DNA of 64,000 nt from Labrenzia sp. PHM005. GTDB taxonomy: Bacteria > Pseudomonadota > Alphaproteobacteria > Rhizobiales > Stappiaceae. The stretch covers positions 1,048,501 through 1,112,500 of the forward strand of contig NZ_CP041191.1 in the NCBI RefSeq assembly GCF_006517275.1, written 5' to 3'. Under the pieces are notes generated by a model. The model did no database searches and was not told the DNA's origin. It worked only from the letters and a program-made list of their open reading frames with translations. The translations under genes and the position numbers were made by a program. Each line of letters starts with the position of its first letter. Position 1 is the stretch's first letter. This document shows positions 9,092-17,334 of this stretch, piece after piece.

Positions 9092-9481
9092 ATGCCAAAC
9101 CCCGACCGGACCGCCGCCGCTGCCCTGACCACGCTGATTGTTTTGCAAATTGTTATGCTGATGTCGCTCTACGCTGGAGTGCCCCCGCATCCTCCAGTCT
9201 CAACGCCGTTTTTCGGAATCGGGCCCTTCATCGGTGCCGCCGTTTCAGCTGCAATGGCTGCCCTGATCCTTGGGCCGACATCGAAGAAGGCCAGCCGCTT
9301 TCTGTCTGGCCTGGCTGCCGTTCTCGCGCTCGTTTCTTTCGGTCCCCAGAAGTATTTCGATGCGCAAATCGGTTTGATTTGGCCAGCAGTCGTGACCGCA
9401 CAAGCGGCCGTATTGGTTTTAGGCTTACAATTGTTCCGGTCCCCTCGAAATTCGAGCACCGCAGCCACCCAAACTGTTTGA
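9092..9481 (+). CDS. Small integral membrane protein of unknown function
   Basis: About 129 residues with four predicted membrane segments (around residues 8-27, 39-57, 67-85 and 92-112), separated by short loops with a PTSKKASR positive patch after the second. I do not recognise a family. The ATG at 9092 has GGAG 6 bp upstream; ATG 9089 and TTG 9080 are alternatives. It is divergent from the TetR gene with shared operators, so it may be an efflux, stress or quorum-related protein controlled by that repressor; this is inference. Confidence 0.65.
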   Translation: MPNPDRTAAAALTTLIVLQIVMLMSLYAGVPPHPPVSTPFFGIGPFIGAAVSAAMAALILGPTSKKASRFLSGLAAVLALVSFGPQKYFDAQIGLIWPAVVTAQAAVLVLGLQLFRSPRNSSTAATQTV

Positions 9482-9484
9482 CGA

Positions 9485-9760
9485 CCTAGGTCGTGCGGAC
9501 GAATTGGAGACGCATTTCGTGAGACAAAGGGTGAAAGATGGCGTGGAAAGACCTGCAGAGCGTATCGGCGATACGGTCAAGGGGCAGTTCGCGTCAGATT
9601 GCTGCCCTTTGCCTCACCCGAAGGGCCGAGCCTGCAGCGTCCAATCCTCTGCGCAAATCCGCCTTGATGATGCACCAGCATCACCTGCGCCAGATCTTCT
9701 TGATCTTGACCGCAGCAGATCCCGGCGAAATACATCGCAAATTCGTCCACACGGCCTAGT
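9485..9760. repeat. Dispersed repeat, copy A, with inverted ends
   Basis: The right-hand 167 bp (9594-9760) match 58291-58457 with about 13 mismatches and no gaps. The outer ends are inverted repeats of each other: the left end begins CTAGGTCGTGCGGACGAATT and the right end read on the minus strand begins CTAGGCCGTGTGGACGAATT, and similarity continues to TTTCG about 35 bp in. Several reading frames stay open through it, but the substitutions between copies change residues in both frames I checked, so it does not look like a conserved protein. It fills the gap between two membrane protein genes and ends 1 bp before the next ATG. Confidence 0.8.
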
Positions 9761-9761
9761 G

Positions 9762-10286
9762 ATGAAACACACGCTTTATCTGCTCTCATTTGCATCATTG
9801 GTGTTGTGCGGCGCGATTTTCGGATTTTTCTACGCTTGGTTTTGCTCCGTCATGTGGGGCCTAGATGCCGCCGCCCCGTCAGTTGCTATTGCAGCGATGC
9901 AAGCCATGAATGCTACGGTCCGCAATGCGGCGTTCGCTCCGGCGTTTTTCGGAACGCCGCTTGTCTTGCTGATAACCGCTTTTGTGGCGTCCAAGTCTGG
10001 TCGGCGCACAGCCAGTTTAGCCTTTTTAATCGCCGCTATAGTCTATCTGGGCGGGGCGTTTTTCCCGACAGCCCTGGTCAACGTGCCGATGAATGAAGCC
10101 CTGGCGGAGATCCGTATTTCCGAGGTTGCAGGATCCGTTGACACTGTTTGGAAAAACTATTCTGGGACTTGGCAGTTTTGGAACGGCGTTCGGACGATCG
10201 CCAGCGCTATTTGCCTGATGTTGACTGGCGCGGCTTTCCTGTTTCTTCGTGGCACCAAAATCGAACCGGCAAGTTTGCGATTGTGA
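9762..10286 (+). CDS. DUF1772-like membrane protein
   Basis: A 174-residue membrane protein with four hydrophobic segments (about residues 5-27, 54-73, 79-99 and 145-166), a WNGVRT motif before the last helix and a WF/MWGLD stretch after the first. The pattern resembles DUF1772 (anthrone-oxygenase-like) proteins; the function is not assigned. The chosen ATG begins 1 bp after the dispersed repeat and has no clear ribosome-binding site. The frame is open upstream through the repeat, but that extension is hydrophilic and repeat-derived. Possible insertion of the repeat next to the gene may have replaced its native leader. Confidence 0.6.
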   Translation: MKHTLYLLSFASLVLCGAIFGFFYAWFCSVMWGLDAAAPSVAIAAMQAMNATVRNAAFAPAFFGTPLVLLITAFVASKSGRRTASLAFLIAAIVYLGGAFFPTALVNVPMNEALAEIRISEVAGSVDTVWKNYSGTWQFWNGVRTIASAICLMLTGAAFLFLRGTKIEPASLRL

Positions 10287-10298
10287 AAACTGCGGCAC

Positions 10299-10328
10299 AA
10301 AAAAAACCCTCACACTGATGTGCGAGGG
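10299..10328 (-). terminator. Rho-independent terminator of hppD
   Basis: On the minus strand a hairpin with stems CCCTC/GAGGG and CAC/GTG around a TGAT loop is followed by eight T residues. It lies 37 bp after the hppD stop codon. Confidence 0.85.
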
Positions 10329-10364
10329 CAAAGGTGTGTGCTTAGACAATGCAATAGAGGGGCC

Positions 10365-11477
10365 CTATTCGGCAGCCTCTGTTGTTAGAACACCCCGGCG
10401 GATCTGATCTTCCTCAATTGATTCAAAAAGCGCCCGGAAATTTCCTTCGCCAAAGCCTTCATCGCCTTTTCTTTGAATGAATTCAAAGAAGATAGGTCCG
10501 ATTACGGTTTTGGAAAAAATTTGTAGAAGGATCTTTGTCATGCCGCCGTCGATGACCCCTTCGCCATCGATCAGGATGCCGTGACGCTTCATGCGCTCGA
10601 TCGGTTCTTCATGTCCGTTCACCCGTTTGTGGGACATTTCGTAGTAGGTCTCCGGCGGGCCGGGCATGAATTTCAGTTCGTTCGCGGCCAGCTGATCCGT
10701 GCTTGGATAAATGTCGTCGGTTCCAACTGCGATGTGTTGAATGCCTTCGCCTTTGTATTTGCGCAAATATTCTTCGATCTGGCTGGTGTCGTCCTTGGAT
10801 TCATTCAGCGGAATGCGGATTTTGCCGCAAGGCGACGTAATCGCGCGGCTGACAAGGCCAGTGATCCGGCCATCGATGTCAAAGAAGTGGATCTGCTTGA
10901 AATTGAAGAGGTCGCGATAAAAATCCCACCATTTGTCCATGTTGCCGCGATAGACGTTGTGTGTGAGGTGATCGAGATAATAAAAACCAACGCCTTCAGG
11001 TTTTGGATCGACCTTGCCCAGCCAGTCGAATTCTTCCGAGTAAGCTGATCCTTTGTCGCCATAGGCTTCTATGAAATAGAGCAGTGATCCGCCAATCCCC
11101 TTGATCGCGGGAACATTCAGGGTTTTGTCGTTGTCGGAATAAGGCTCTGCGCCTTTAGCTATGGCATGATCATAAGCTTTTTGCGCATCGACCACCCGCC
11201 AGGCCATGGACGGGGCGCAGGGGCCATGTTCCTCGACAAACCGCATAGCGTGACTGCCAAGTTCGGCATTGAGCACATAGGTGATGTCGCCCTGGCGATA
11301 GAGGGTGATGTCTTTGGTCTTGTGTTTGGCGACCGGCACATACCCCATCTTGCGGAACAGGGCGTCGAGTTTTTCCGGTTCTGGGTGGGCGAATTCGACG
11401 AATTCAAAGCCGTCAGTACCGGCTGGATTTTCTGGCGTGATTTGCGCGGGTGGCGCATTGTGCGGAAAGGGTCCCAT
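10365..11477 (-). CDS. hppD: 4-hydroxyphenylpyruvate dioxygenase
   Basis: A 370-residue Fe(II) oxygenase converting 4-hydroxyphenylpyruvate to homogentisate, the second step of tyrosine breakdown. Two vicinal-oxygen-chelate domains are present; the iron ligands are His170 (LDHLTHNVYRGNM), His248 (IQHIAVGTDD) and Glu332 (FFEFIQRKGDEGFGEGNF), and the C-terminal lid helix is intact. GGAGGA precedes the ATG. It is divergent from an Lrp/AsnC regulator with 125 bp between them, an arrangement that suggests control by that regulator in response to amino acids. A good terminator follows. Confidence 0.97.
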   Translation of the reverse strand: MGPFPHNAPPAQITPENPAGTDGFEFVEFAHPEPEKLDALFRKMGYVPVAKHKTKDITLYRQGDITYVLNAELGSHAMRFVEEHGPCAPSMAWRVVDAQKAYDHAIAKGAEPYSDNDKTLNVPAIKGIGGSLLYFIEAYGDKGSAYSEEFDWLGKVDPKPEGVGFYYLDHLTHNVYRGNMDKWWDFYRDLFNFKQIHFFDIDGRITGLVSRAITSPCGKIRIPLNESKDDTSQIEEYLRKYKGEGIQHIAVGTDDIYPSTDQLAANELKFMPGPPETYYEMSHKRVNGHEEPIERMKRHGILIDGEGVIDGGMTKILLQIFSKTVIGPIFFEFIQRKGDEGFGEGNFRALFESIEEDQIRRGVLTTEAAE

Positions 11478-11602
11478 GGTTGATCCTCCACTTGAATAAA
11501 AGTTGGGACTAGAATGCCCGGGAGGTTGCGCAGGTTGTGTGCAATTTGCGTGATATTCCGTATAGTGGCGCGCAAAACATGCATCAGGTTAGGGAATGCT
11601 GC

Positions 11603-12070
11603 ATGACTGTTGCGCTGGATGCCTTTGACATAAAGCTGCTTGCCGCTCTTCAGGAGAACTCCGCGGCGACAAACGCCGAGATTGGCGAGACGATTGGCCT
11701 GTCGGCAAGCCAGGTTTCGCGCAGGCGTCAGAAATTGGAAGACAGTGGGACCATCCGCCGTTACCGCGCAGATCTGAACCCTGAAATCCTGGGATTTATG
11801 GTCACGGCTTTTGTCGGTGTGACACTAGGTGCTCATACCCGCGAGAATGCCCGAAAATTCCGCAATATGGTGAAAGCCATGCCGGAAGTGCAAGAAGCCC
11901 ACACGCTGACCGGTGATGTCGACTATATGTTGAAGGTCGTGGTTCCGGATCTCAAATCCTTAAGCCGCATTATCAATGACGAACTGTTGCCGCAGGAACC
12001 GGTGCACCATGTCCGGTCTTCCATCGCCATGGAAACCTTGAAAGACAACAATCTGCTGCCGCTGACATAA
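11603..12070 (+). CDS. Lrp/AsnC-family transcriptional regulator
   Basis: A 155-residue regulator with an N-terminal winged helix-turn-helix (DAFDIKLLAALQENSAATNAE, then GLSASQVSRRRQKLEDSG) and a C-terminal RAM ligand-binding domain (about 65-145; TGDVDYMLKVVVPD). Such proteins form octamers that sense amino acids. The ATG at 11603 gives the standard N-terminus. It is divergent from hppD, so regulation of tyrosine catabolism is the natural inference; the family often controls the adjacent divergent gene. Confidence 0.93.
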   Translation: MTVALDAFDIKLLAALQENSAATNAEIGETIGLSASQVSRRRQKLEDSGTIRRYRADLNPEILGFMVTAFVGVTLGAHTRENARKFRNMVKAMPEVQEAHTLTGDVDYMLKVVVPDLKSLSRIINDELLPQEPVHHVRSSIAMETLKDNNLLPLT

Positions 12071-12208
12071 TCCTGTCGTCACTTGGAAGTTGTCCTGAAA
12101 AGGGAAAGGCTAAACTGTAATCTTTTGTCGCGTGATCTTGCGCAAAGGGACTAGAATCCCATGTGAAAGACCGATGATATCGTCCATTTGGGACATAGGG
12201 AGCCAAAG

Positions 12209-12940
12209 ATGTTTGATGCAAAGTCCTTGCTGGATCAATTTCTGGGAAGCCAGGGGGGGCAAACTGGTCGCTCCCGTCAGGGCGGGTCTGGAGACCTCCT
12301 GTCCCAAGGCAAGGATTTTCTTTCTTCACAAGGCGGAGGGTTGGCCCTCGGCAGTCTTGCCGGTCTAATGCTGGGCACAAAAACTGGCCGGAAACTCGGT
12401 AGCAAAGCTGTAACTTATGGCGGCCTCGCATTGGTCGCAGGCCTTGCCTACAAGGCTTATCAGGGCCATCAAGCCAATAAGCAAAATGCGCCGCGCCCGA
12501 CCTATCCGGATCATGAGCCTATTCCCGTAGAAGCTCCGCGCGGCACGGCCTTTGATCCGGCGCAGCAGCCAGGTGGCGAAAATCAGTTCGCGATCAATTT
12601 GCTGACCGCGATGATTTCCGCAGCAAAAGCTGATGGGCACATTGACCGGGACGAACAGGACCGGATCTTTGACAAGATTGATGAAGCTGGTCTCGATAGC
12701 GAAGCCAAAGCATTTTTGATGGACGAACTACGTTCACCGCTCGATCTCGACAAAGTCGTCGCGAGCGCGTCTTGTCCGGAATCTGCGGCTGAGATTTATG
12801 CCGCATCCCGCCTTGCGATCGATCCGGACCATCCGGCTGAAAAAGCCTACCTTCAGATGCTGGCCGCCCGGCTTGGCCTGGAAGAGGGTTTGATCAACGA
12901 GATCGAATTGGCCGTGCGTGAAGCAGAAATGGCAGGGTAA
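12209..12940 (+). CDS. DUF533/TerB-like inner-membrane-associated protein
   Basis: About 243 residues. The N-terminus is a Gly/Ser/Gln-rich stretch, followed by a hydrophobic segment (LALGSLAGLMLG) and a second (YGGLALVAGLAYKAY), then a Pro-rich linker and a C-terminal helical domain (about 125-240) of the TerB/DUF533 type with an acidic SAAKADGHIDRDEQDRI motif like a metal-binding loop. The family is found in many proteobacteria (YebE-like) and its role is not established; envelope stress links are reported for homologues. Transcription appears monocistronic. Confidence 0.82.
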   Translation: MFDAKSLLDQFLGSQGGQTGRSRQGGSGDLLSQGKDFLSSQGGGLALGSLAGLMLGTKTGRKLGSKAVTYGGLALVAGLAYKAYQGHQANKQNAPRPTYPDHEPIPVEAPRGTAFDPAQQPGGENQFAINLLTAMISAAKADGHIDRDEQDRIFDKIDEAGLDSEAKAFLMDELRSPLDLDKVVASASCPESAAEIYAASRLAIDPDHPAEKAYLQMLAARLGLEEGLINEIELAVREAEMAG

Positions 12941-12949
12941 CCCGCACAA

Positions 12950-13042
12950 CGCTTCGCCGGCCCCGGACACCGATCCGGGACGGGTTGTGAGAAACATGGT
13001 CCCGGCTCAAGGCCGGGATTGCATGTTTGGCAAGGCGAAGGG
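12950..13042. repeat. REP-like palindromic intergenic sequence
   Basis: The gap between the DUF533 gene and the convergent citrate synthase gene is filled by GC-rich inverted segments, including GTCCCGGCTCAAGGCCGGGA and CCCCGGACACCGATCCGGG, with CTTCGCC/GGCGAAG near the edges. It resembles the short palindromes at 54254-54375 and 55329-55594. Confidence 0.5.
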
Positions 13043-14149
13043 CTATTTCTCGGCCTGCGGCCCGACATAAACGGATGCGGGGCGGATCAACTTGCCGTTG
13101 GCTTGCTGTTCCATCACGTGGGCGCACCAACCAGGGTTCCGGCCCGTGGCAAAGAGTGGTGTGAACAGGGTCCGGTCGATGCCGATCGCATCCAATAGCA
13201 CTGCGGTGTAGAACTCCACATTGGTATCCAGCGCCCGGTCCGGTTTGGCTTTGCGCAGCGCAGCCAATGCCGCGGCCTCAATCTCTTCGGCCAATTGAAC
13301 CTTTGGATTATTGGTGCCCAGTTTTTTCAATCCCGCTTTCAAGACATCTGCCCGCGGGTCGCGGGTCCGGTAGATCCGGTGACCAAACCCCATCAAACGT
13401 TCTTTGCGCAAAAGAGCGTCGGAAATCCATTTGTCCGCGTTTTCCGGACGGCCAATCGCGTCGATCATATCGAGAACCGGCCCGGGTGCACCGCCGTGCA
13501 AAGGCCCGCTCAAGGCGCCCATCGCACCGAGAACGGCCTGCTTCATCTCTGCTTCTGTGGAACCGATCACACGGGCTGTAAAGGTCGAGGCATTGAGGCC
13601 GTGATCGAGGATTGTCACCAGATACCGGTCAAGCGCTGCGACATGATCTGCATCAGGCTCTTCACCTTTCAACATCCTCAATAAATCTTCGGCGACGCTC
13701 AGCTGCGGATCCGGGGCAATTGGAGATTTGCCTTCAGAAATCCGATAAGCCGCAGCCAAAAACACCGGGAGTGCACCGCTGATCGTTACTGCTTGTGGCC
13801 GGTCCTTGGGAATGGACATTGCAGCCAAACCCAGCTGCATGCGCTCATACACGCCCAACCCCTCAGAGGCAGCTTCCATGACTGACACGACCGAAAATGC
13901 TGCCTGGCGGACACTGCCAAACGCGTGTTTCAGTTCGTCAATGTCGCTGAAAACATAAGAATGCCAGAGGTGTAAAACCGCTTCTTCGAACCAGACCCGT
14001 CCGGCCAGATCCTCAATTTGTTTGCCGCGTAGGATCAATCGGCCATTTTGGCCGTCGACATCACTTAAGCTCGTGTGAGCCGCAACAACACCTTCAAGAC
14101 CCGCGATCGGATCGGCAGTCAAAGTGCCGGGATTGGGCGCTTTTGTCAT
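13043..14149 (-). CDS. Citrate/2-methylcitrate synthase (CitA-type)
   Basis: A 368-residue citrate-synthase-family enzyme condensing acetyl- or propionyl-CoA with oxaloacetate. Active-site regions are GPLHGGAPGPV and MGFGHRIYRTRDPRAD, giving the two catalytic histidines, and TNVEFYTAVLLDAIGI, where Glu stands at the usual Asp position. The same Glu occurs, as I recall, in actinobacterial CitA-type enzymes, so it is a subfamily trait. AAGGAG precedes the ATG at 14149; a longer open frame upstream runs into the divergent gene. It is shorter than GltA (about 430), lacks its NADH-binding N-terminus, and faces a second citrate-synthase-like gene across a 45-75 bp promoter gap. Confidence 0.85.
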   Translation of the reverse strand: MTKAPNPGTLTADPIAGLEGVVAAHTSLSDVDGQNGRLILRGKQIEDLAGRVWFEEAVLHLWHSYVFSDIDELKHAFGSVRQAAFSVVSVMEAASEGLGVYERMQLGLAAMSIPKDRPQAVTISGALPVFLAAAYRISEGKSPIAPDPQLSVAEDLLRMLKGEEPDADHVAALDRYLVTILDHGLNASTFTARVIGSTEAEMKQAVLGAMGALSGPLHGGAPGPVLDMIDAIGRPENADKWISDALLRKERLMGFGHRIYRTRDPRADVLKAGLKKLGTNNPKVQLAEEIEAAALAALRKAKPDRALDTNVEFYTAVLLDAIGIDRTLFTPLFATGRNPGWCAHVMEQQANGKLIRPASVYVGPQAEK

Positions 14150-14194
14150 AATCAACTCCTTTTTGTCGCCACCAGATAAGGAGATAGGCTTGCA

Positions 14195-14221
14195 TTGATC
14201 AATCTTGATAAATACAATCAA
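14195..14221. promoter_or_regulatory. Possible operator between the two citrate-synthase-like genes
   Basis: Two inverted pairs of TTGAT/ATCAA half-sites: TTGATCAA at 14195-14202, and TTGAT-N7-ATCAA at 14205-14221. They overlap the alternative TTG start of the rightward gene and lie 46 bp from the leftward start, well placed for regulation by the helix-turn-helix fused to the rightward protein. Confidence 0.4.
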
Positions 14222-14224
14222 TAT

Positions 14225-15394
14225 ATGAACAAGCCGATCTATCTGTCCGCCAAGGAAGCTGCCGCCGAACTCGGTGTTCAGCCGGCAACGCTCTATGCCT
14301 ATGTCAGCCGGGGCATGATTTCTTCCGTGGCCGGTGCAGGAAAGCAGCGCCGTTATGACGCGGCCGATGTCCGGCGGCTGAAAGGCCGGAGGGCCCTTGA
14401 AGAACCGGCCGGAACGCGTCCTTTGACTGGCGACCCGGTTCTGGAAACCGAATTGACGATGATTTCGCAAGATGGCGCGATTTACCGGGGACGGCCGGCT
14501 GTTGATTTGGCGGAAAATGCCACTTTGGAAAGCGTCGCCACACTGCTTTGGGGTTGCGCTCACGATCCTTTTGCGGATCCGGCACCACTGGCCCCGCCAG
14601 AGCTGCCCAACGGGCTTGGCCCACTGGACCGGGTGATGATGGCACTCGCTGCCTGGCCTTTACAGGATAAAGCAGCGCATACCCAATCCCCAAAATTGCT
14701 GCAGACAAAGGGCGCAGCTTTGTTGCGCTACGGCGTCGCCGCGCTTCTGAAGACCGACCCAAAAACCATTCCGGTTCATACCCAAATCGCGCAGGCTTTT
14801 GGCGTTTCCTCGAAAGCAAAACATCTGATCCGTGCAGCCCTGGTGTTGTCGGCAGATCATGAACTCAACACCAGTACGTTTGCCGCACGGTGCGCCGCAT
14901 CTACCCGCGCGCCGTTACATGCTGCCCTTTTGTCTGGCCTTGGTGCTTTTTCTGGTCCCCGTCACGGGGCTGCCTCCGGACGAGCCGACGCCTGGATGGC
15001 CGAAATTACGCCGGAGACAGACGTTGAATCGCTGATCGCTGACCGGCTCGCGCGCGGTGAAACGTTGCCCGGATTTGGCCACAAGATTTATACTGAAAAA
15101 GATCCGCGCAGCCATTGGCTGCTCACCACTTTGATCGCCAGTGAACCGGATCATCCGTTCGTCCGGCAGCTGCCGGTGATCCTGAAAGCTGGCCGGGATC
15201 TCTTCGGTCTCTTTCCCAACATCGACTTCGCGCTTGCAGCCATGCAAAAGACTTATGAATTGCCCAAAGATAGCGGCAAAATCATTTTCTGTGCGGGCCG
15301 CATGGCTGGCTGGATTGCGCATGCCTTGGAACAATATGGTGCCCAGGAACAGATCCGGCCAAGGGCGACCTATATTGGGATCAGCGCATCCTGA
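14225..15394 (+). CDS. Citrate-synthase-like protein with N-terminal helix-turn-helix domain
   Basis: About 389 residues from ATG 14225 (399 if TTG 14195 is used, which has AAGGAG 11 bp upstream). Residues 1-45 form a MerR-like helix-turn-helix: YLSAKEAAAELGVQPATLYAYV, then KQRRYDAADVRRLKGRR. The remainder is a citrate-synthase fold with GPRHGAASG, LPGFGHKIYTEKDPRS and FPNIDFALAAM, keeping both histidines and the Asp. Such fusions accompany a CitA-type gene in other bacteria. It could be an enzyme, a regulator sensing acyl-CoA or oxaloacetate, or both; the sequence keeps catalytic residues, so activity is possible. Confidence 0.82.
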   Translation: MNKPIYLSAKEAAAELGVQPATLYAYVSRGMISSVAGAGKQRRYDAADVRRLKGRRALEEPAGTRPLTGDPVLETELTMISQDGAIYRGRPAVDLAENATLESVATLLWGCAHDPFADPAPLAPPELPNGLGPLDRVMMALAAWPLQDKAAHTQSPKLLQTKGAALLRYGVAALLKTDPKTIPVHTQIAQAFGVSSKAKHLIRAALVLSADHELNTSTFAARCAASTRAPLHAALLSGLGAFSGPRHGAASGRADAWMAEITPETDVESLIADRLARGETLPGFGHKIYTEKDPRSHWLLTTLIASEPDHPFVRQLPVILKAGRDLFGLFPNIDFALAAMQKTYELPKDSGKIIFCAGRMAGWIAHALEQYGAQEQIRPRATYIGISAS

Positions 15395-15467
15395 CCGGCG
15401 GCCATTGCATTGCGTCCCGCAGACCAGCTACCGTCGATACATTGGTTGATCAAAGCGTACAGGTCCG

Positions 15468-16367
15468 GTGTTGGGTGCAGTTTTTGGATACACGATAAAT
15501 GTCATGCTGCCGGTCCTGCTGTGCGTGTTGCTCGGTTATGGACTGGCTGTTCTAAAGGCGCCCTATGACCGCAAGTTGTTCGGGGCTCTCGTTTCGAATG
15601 TCGGTTATCCAACCTTGGTCCTGTCGCATCTTGCCAAGGATCACATCGAGATCGGTGCATTTCTGACAATTCTGCTTGCTGCCGCGATGATGATTGCAAT
15701 CTTCGGCACGCTGGGCTTTGTAGCACTCAAAGCGATGCGTTTGCCGATCCGATCGTTCCTGTCACCCATGATGCTTTCGAATGTCGGCAATATCGGCCTG
15801 CCCGTGTCAACGCTTGCCTTTGGCGCCGAGGGCGCAGCTGTTGCGATGGGATTTGTGGTCGTTGTGCTGTCAGCCATCTTTACGGTCGGGTATGCGTTGC
15901 CGATGGGAAAGGCAGACCTCAAGACACTTGCCCGCCAACCGGTCATCTACGCGGTCATTGTTTCCCTGATTCTGATGGACACCGGCTGGTCCCTGCCCGA
16001 ACCGGTCGATCAGGCCATGACGATTCTCGGTGGTCTGGCCATCCCGATTATGCTCCTTACGCTTGGACACAGCTTGGCGACGTTGAAATTCGGACACCTC
16101 AAACGCGCTTTCTTGTTGTCTTTTTTGCATGTTTTCTTGTCGGCAGTGGCGGCCTTTGTATTAACTCATGGACTGTCTCTCAGCGCCATACAGGAGAAAA
16201 CCATTATACTGCTGTGCTTCATGCCGCCATCGGTCGCGACTTATCTGGCCGTCCAGCAGCACAGGCCCGAAGAGGATGCAGCGGCAGTTGCCGGATTCAT
16301 TTTTGTCTCGACTGTTTTGACCCTGGTTACATTGCCTCTGGTTCTGACCTACTGGGCCACGCCTTGA
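15468..16367 (+). CDS. AEC-family (auxin efflux carrier-type) transporter
   Basis: A 299-residue membrane protein with about ten hydrophobic segments. Features of the AEC family include an N-terminal PVLLCVLLGYGL, the SNVGYPTLVLSHL and SNVGNIGLPVSTLAFG motifs at symmetric positions in the two halves, and GGLAIPIMLLTLGHSL near the start of the second half. Bacterial AEC members move malate, malonate or other organic anions. The start is a GTG at 15468 (TTG 15471 possible). It lies 73 bp downstream of the helix-turn-helix citrate synthase gene on the same strand, so organic-acid transport would fit, but this is inference. Confidence 0.88.
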   Translation: MLGAVFGYTINVMLPVLLCVLLGYGLAVLKAPYDRKLFGALVSNVGYPTLVLSHLAKDHIEIGAFLTILLAAAMMIAIFGTLGFVALKAMRLPIRSFLSPMMLSNVGNIGLPVSTLAFGAEGAAVAMGFVVVVLSAIFTVGYALPMGKADLKTLARQPVIYAVIVSLILMDTGWSLPEPVDQAMTILGGLAIPIMLLTLGHSLATLKFGHLKRAFLLSFLHVFLSAVAAFVLTHGLSLSAIQEKTIILLCFMPPSVATYLAVQQHRPEEDAAAVAGFIFVSTVLTLVTLPLVLTYWATP

Positions 16368-16377
16368 CCGGGCCGAT

Positions 16378-17220
16378 TCATAGCCTTGCTTTCATGAAGT
16401 CTTCGAAGTTTACCGGAGTTTCCGCAGTCTCTTCCCGGTCGAAACAGCCGAACGAACCCCCGTCCTTCATGTCTTCGGCGGCAGCTGTGAAGGTGCTGTA
16501 GGCTAGCCGGGCGAGACCGGCCCCAATGGAAATTCGGGCGACACCAAGGTCAGCCAATTCCTTACGGGTCAGATGGAAATTCTTGCGTCCGGCGAGAATG
16601 TTTAACGGTGCATCGACCTCGTTTAAGACTCTTGAAATCTGCGCTTTGTCTTTCAACATCGGCGCATAAACACAATCCGCCCCCGCCTCAACAAAGGCCT
16701 TCAGACGTTTGATGGTCATTTCGAGTTCATGATCCGATTTGACAGGCCCCTCGCTGCGCGCCGTCAGAACAAAATCAGGCGCTTCACGGGCAATGTAATC
16801 GCTGGCGGCCTTGATCCGCTCCACCGCGAGGTCGAGCGCATAAAAGGGGTGCTGCGGATCTTGCGAATAGTCTTCAATGGAACAGCCGGCTAGGCCGACT
16901 TCAATGGCTCCTTTGATCGTCTCCACGACATCATCCGGACTGTCGCCAAAACCATTTTCCAGATCGCCATTCACAGGTAGGCTGGTGACCGCAATGATAT
17001 CAGCTGCATGAGCCAGCGCCTCATCCCTGGAGACAAGGCCTTCGGCGTCTTTCACCCCTTGCGCCCAGGCAAATCCTGCGCTGGAGGTTGCGATGGCATC
17101 AAAACGCATGCCGTCGAGTATACGGGCCGACCCGATGTCAAAGGGGTTCGGCATAAGAAAGGCTTTTCGAGTTTCATGGAGGGCTTTGAAAGCAGAACGG
17201 CGTTGTGCGGCAGTGACCAT
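16378..17220 (-). CDS. Isocitrate lyase/PEP mutase-family protein
   Basis: A 280-residue TIM-barrel enzyme of the PEP mutase/isocitrate lyase superfamily. Visible elements are SSAGFAWAQG, PVNGDLENGFGDSPDD (replacing the usual D-x-D-x-GYG metal loop), AGCSIEDYSQ, FVLTARSEG and ADCVYAPML. Members include 2-methylisocitrate lyase, oxaloacetate hydrolase and phosphonopyruvate hydrolase; the VNGDLENG variant with an internal carboxylate is typical of an uncharacterised bacterial branch. GGGAGAA precedes the ATG. Proximity to citrate-synthase-like genes is suggestive of methylcitrate chemistry, but it is on the opposite strand and the link is weak. Confidence 0.85.
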   Translation of the reverse strand: MVTAAQRRSAFKALHETRKAFLMPNPFDIGSARILDGMRFDAIATSSAGFAWAQGVKDAEGLVSRDEALAHAADIIAVTSLPVNGDLENGFGDSPDDVVETIKGAIEVGLAGCSIEDYSQDPQHPFYALDLAVERIKAASDYIAREAPDFVLTARSEGPVKSDHELEMTIKRLKAFVEAGADCVYAPMLKDKAQISRVLNEVDAPLNILAGRKNFHLTRKELADLGVARISIGAGLARLAYSTFTAAAEDMKDGGSFGCFDREETAETPVNFEDFMKARL

Positions 17221-17334
17221 TGATGTTCTCCCGTACCTGTTAGACATCAACTATAGCCGATAACTGTGAGAAGCGGCGTGACAAGCTCCAGTTCTGACAA
17301 AAATGCCGCACCACTTCTTTGTTTTTTAGTGTGC

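Noticed and set aside
9504..9761. In-frame N-terminal extension of the DUF1772-like protein
   Set aside because: The 86 extra residues are hydrophilic, come from the dispersed repeat, and the repeat's second copy carries no such gene; the membrane domain starts cleanly at 9762.
13043..14149. Apparent loss of the catalytic Asp (Glu in NVEFY) in the citrate synthase
   Set aside because: As I recall, actinobacterial CitA-type enzymes carry the same Glu, so it is a subfamily trait and not a sign of inactivation.
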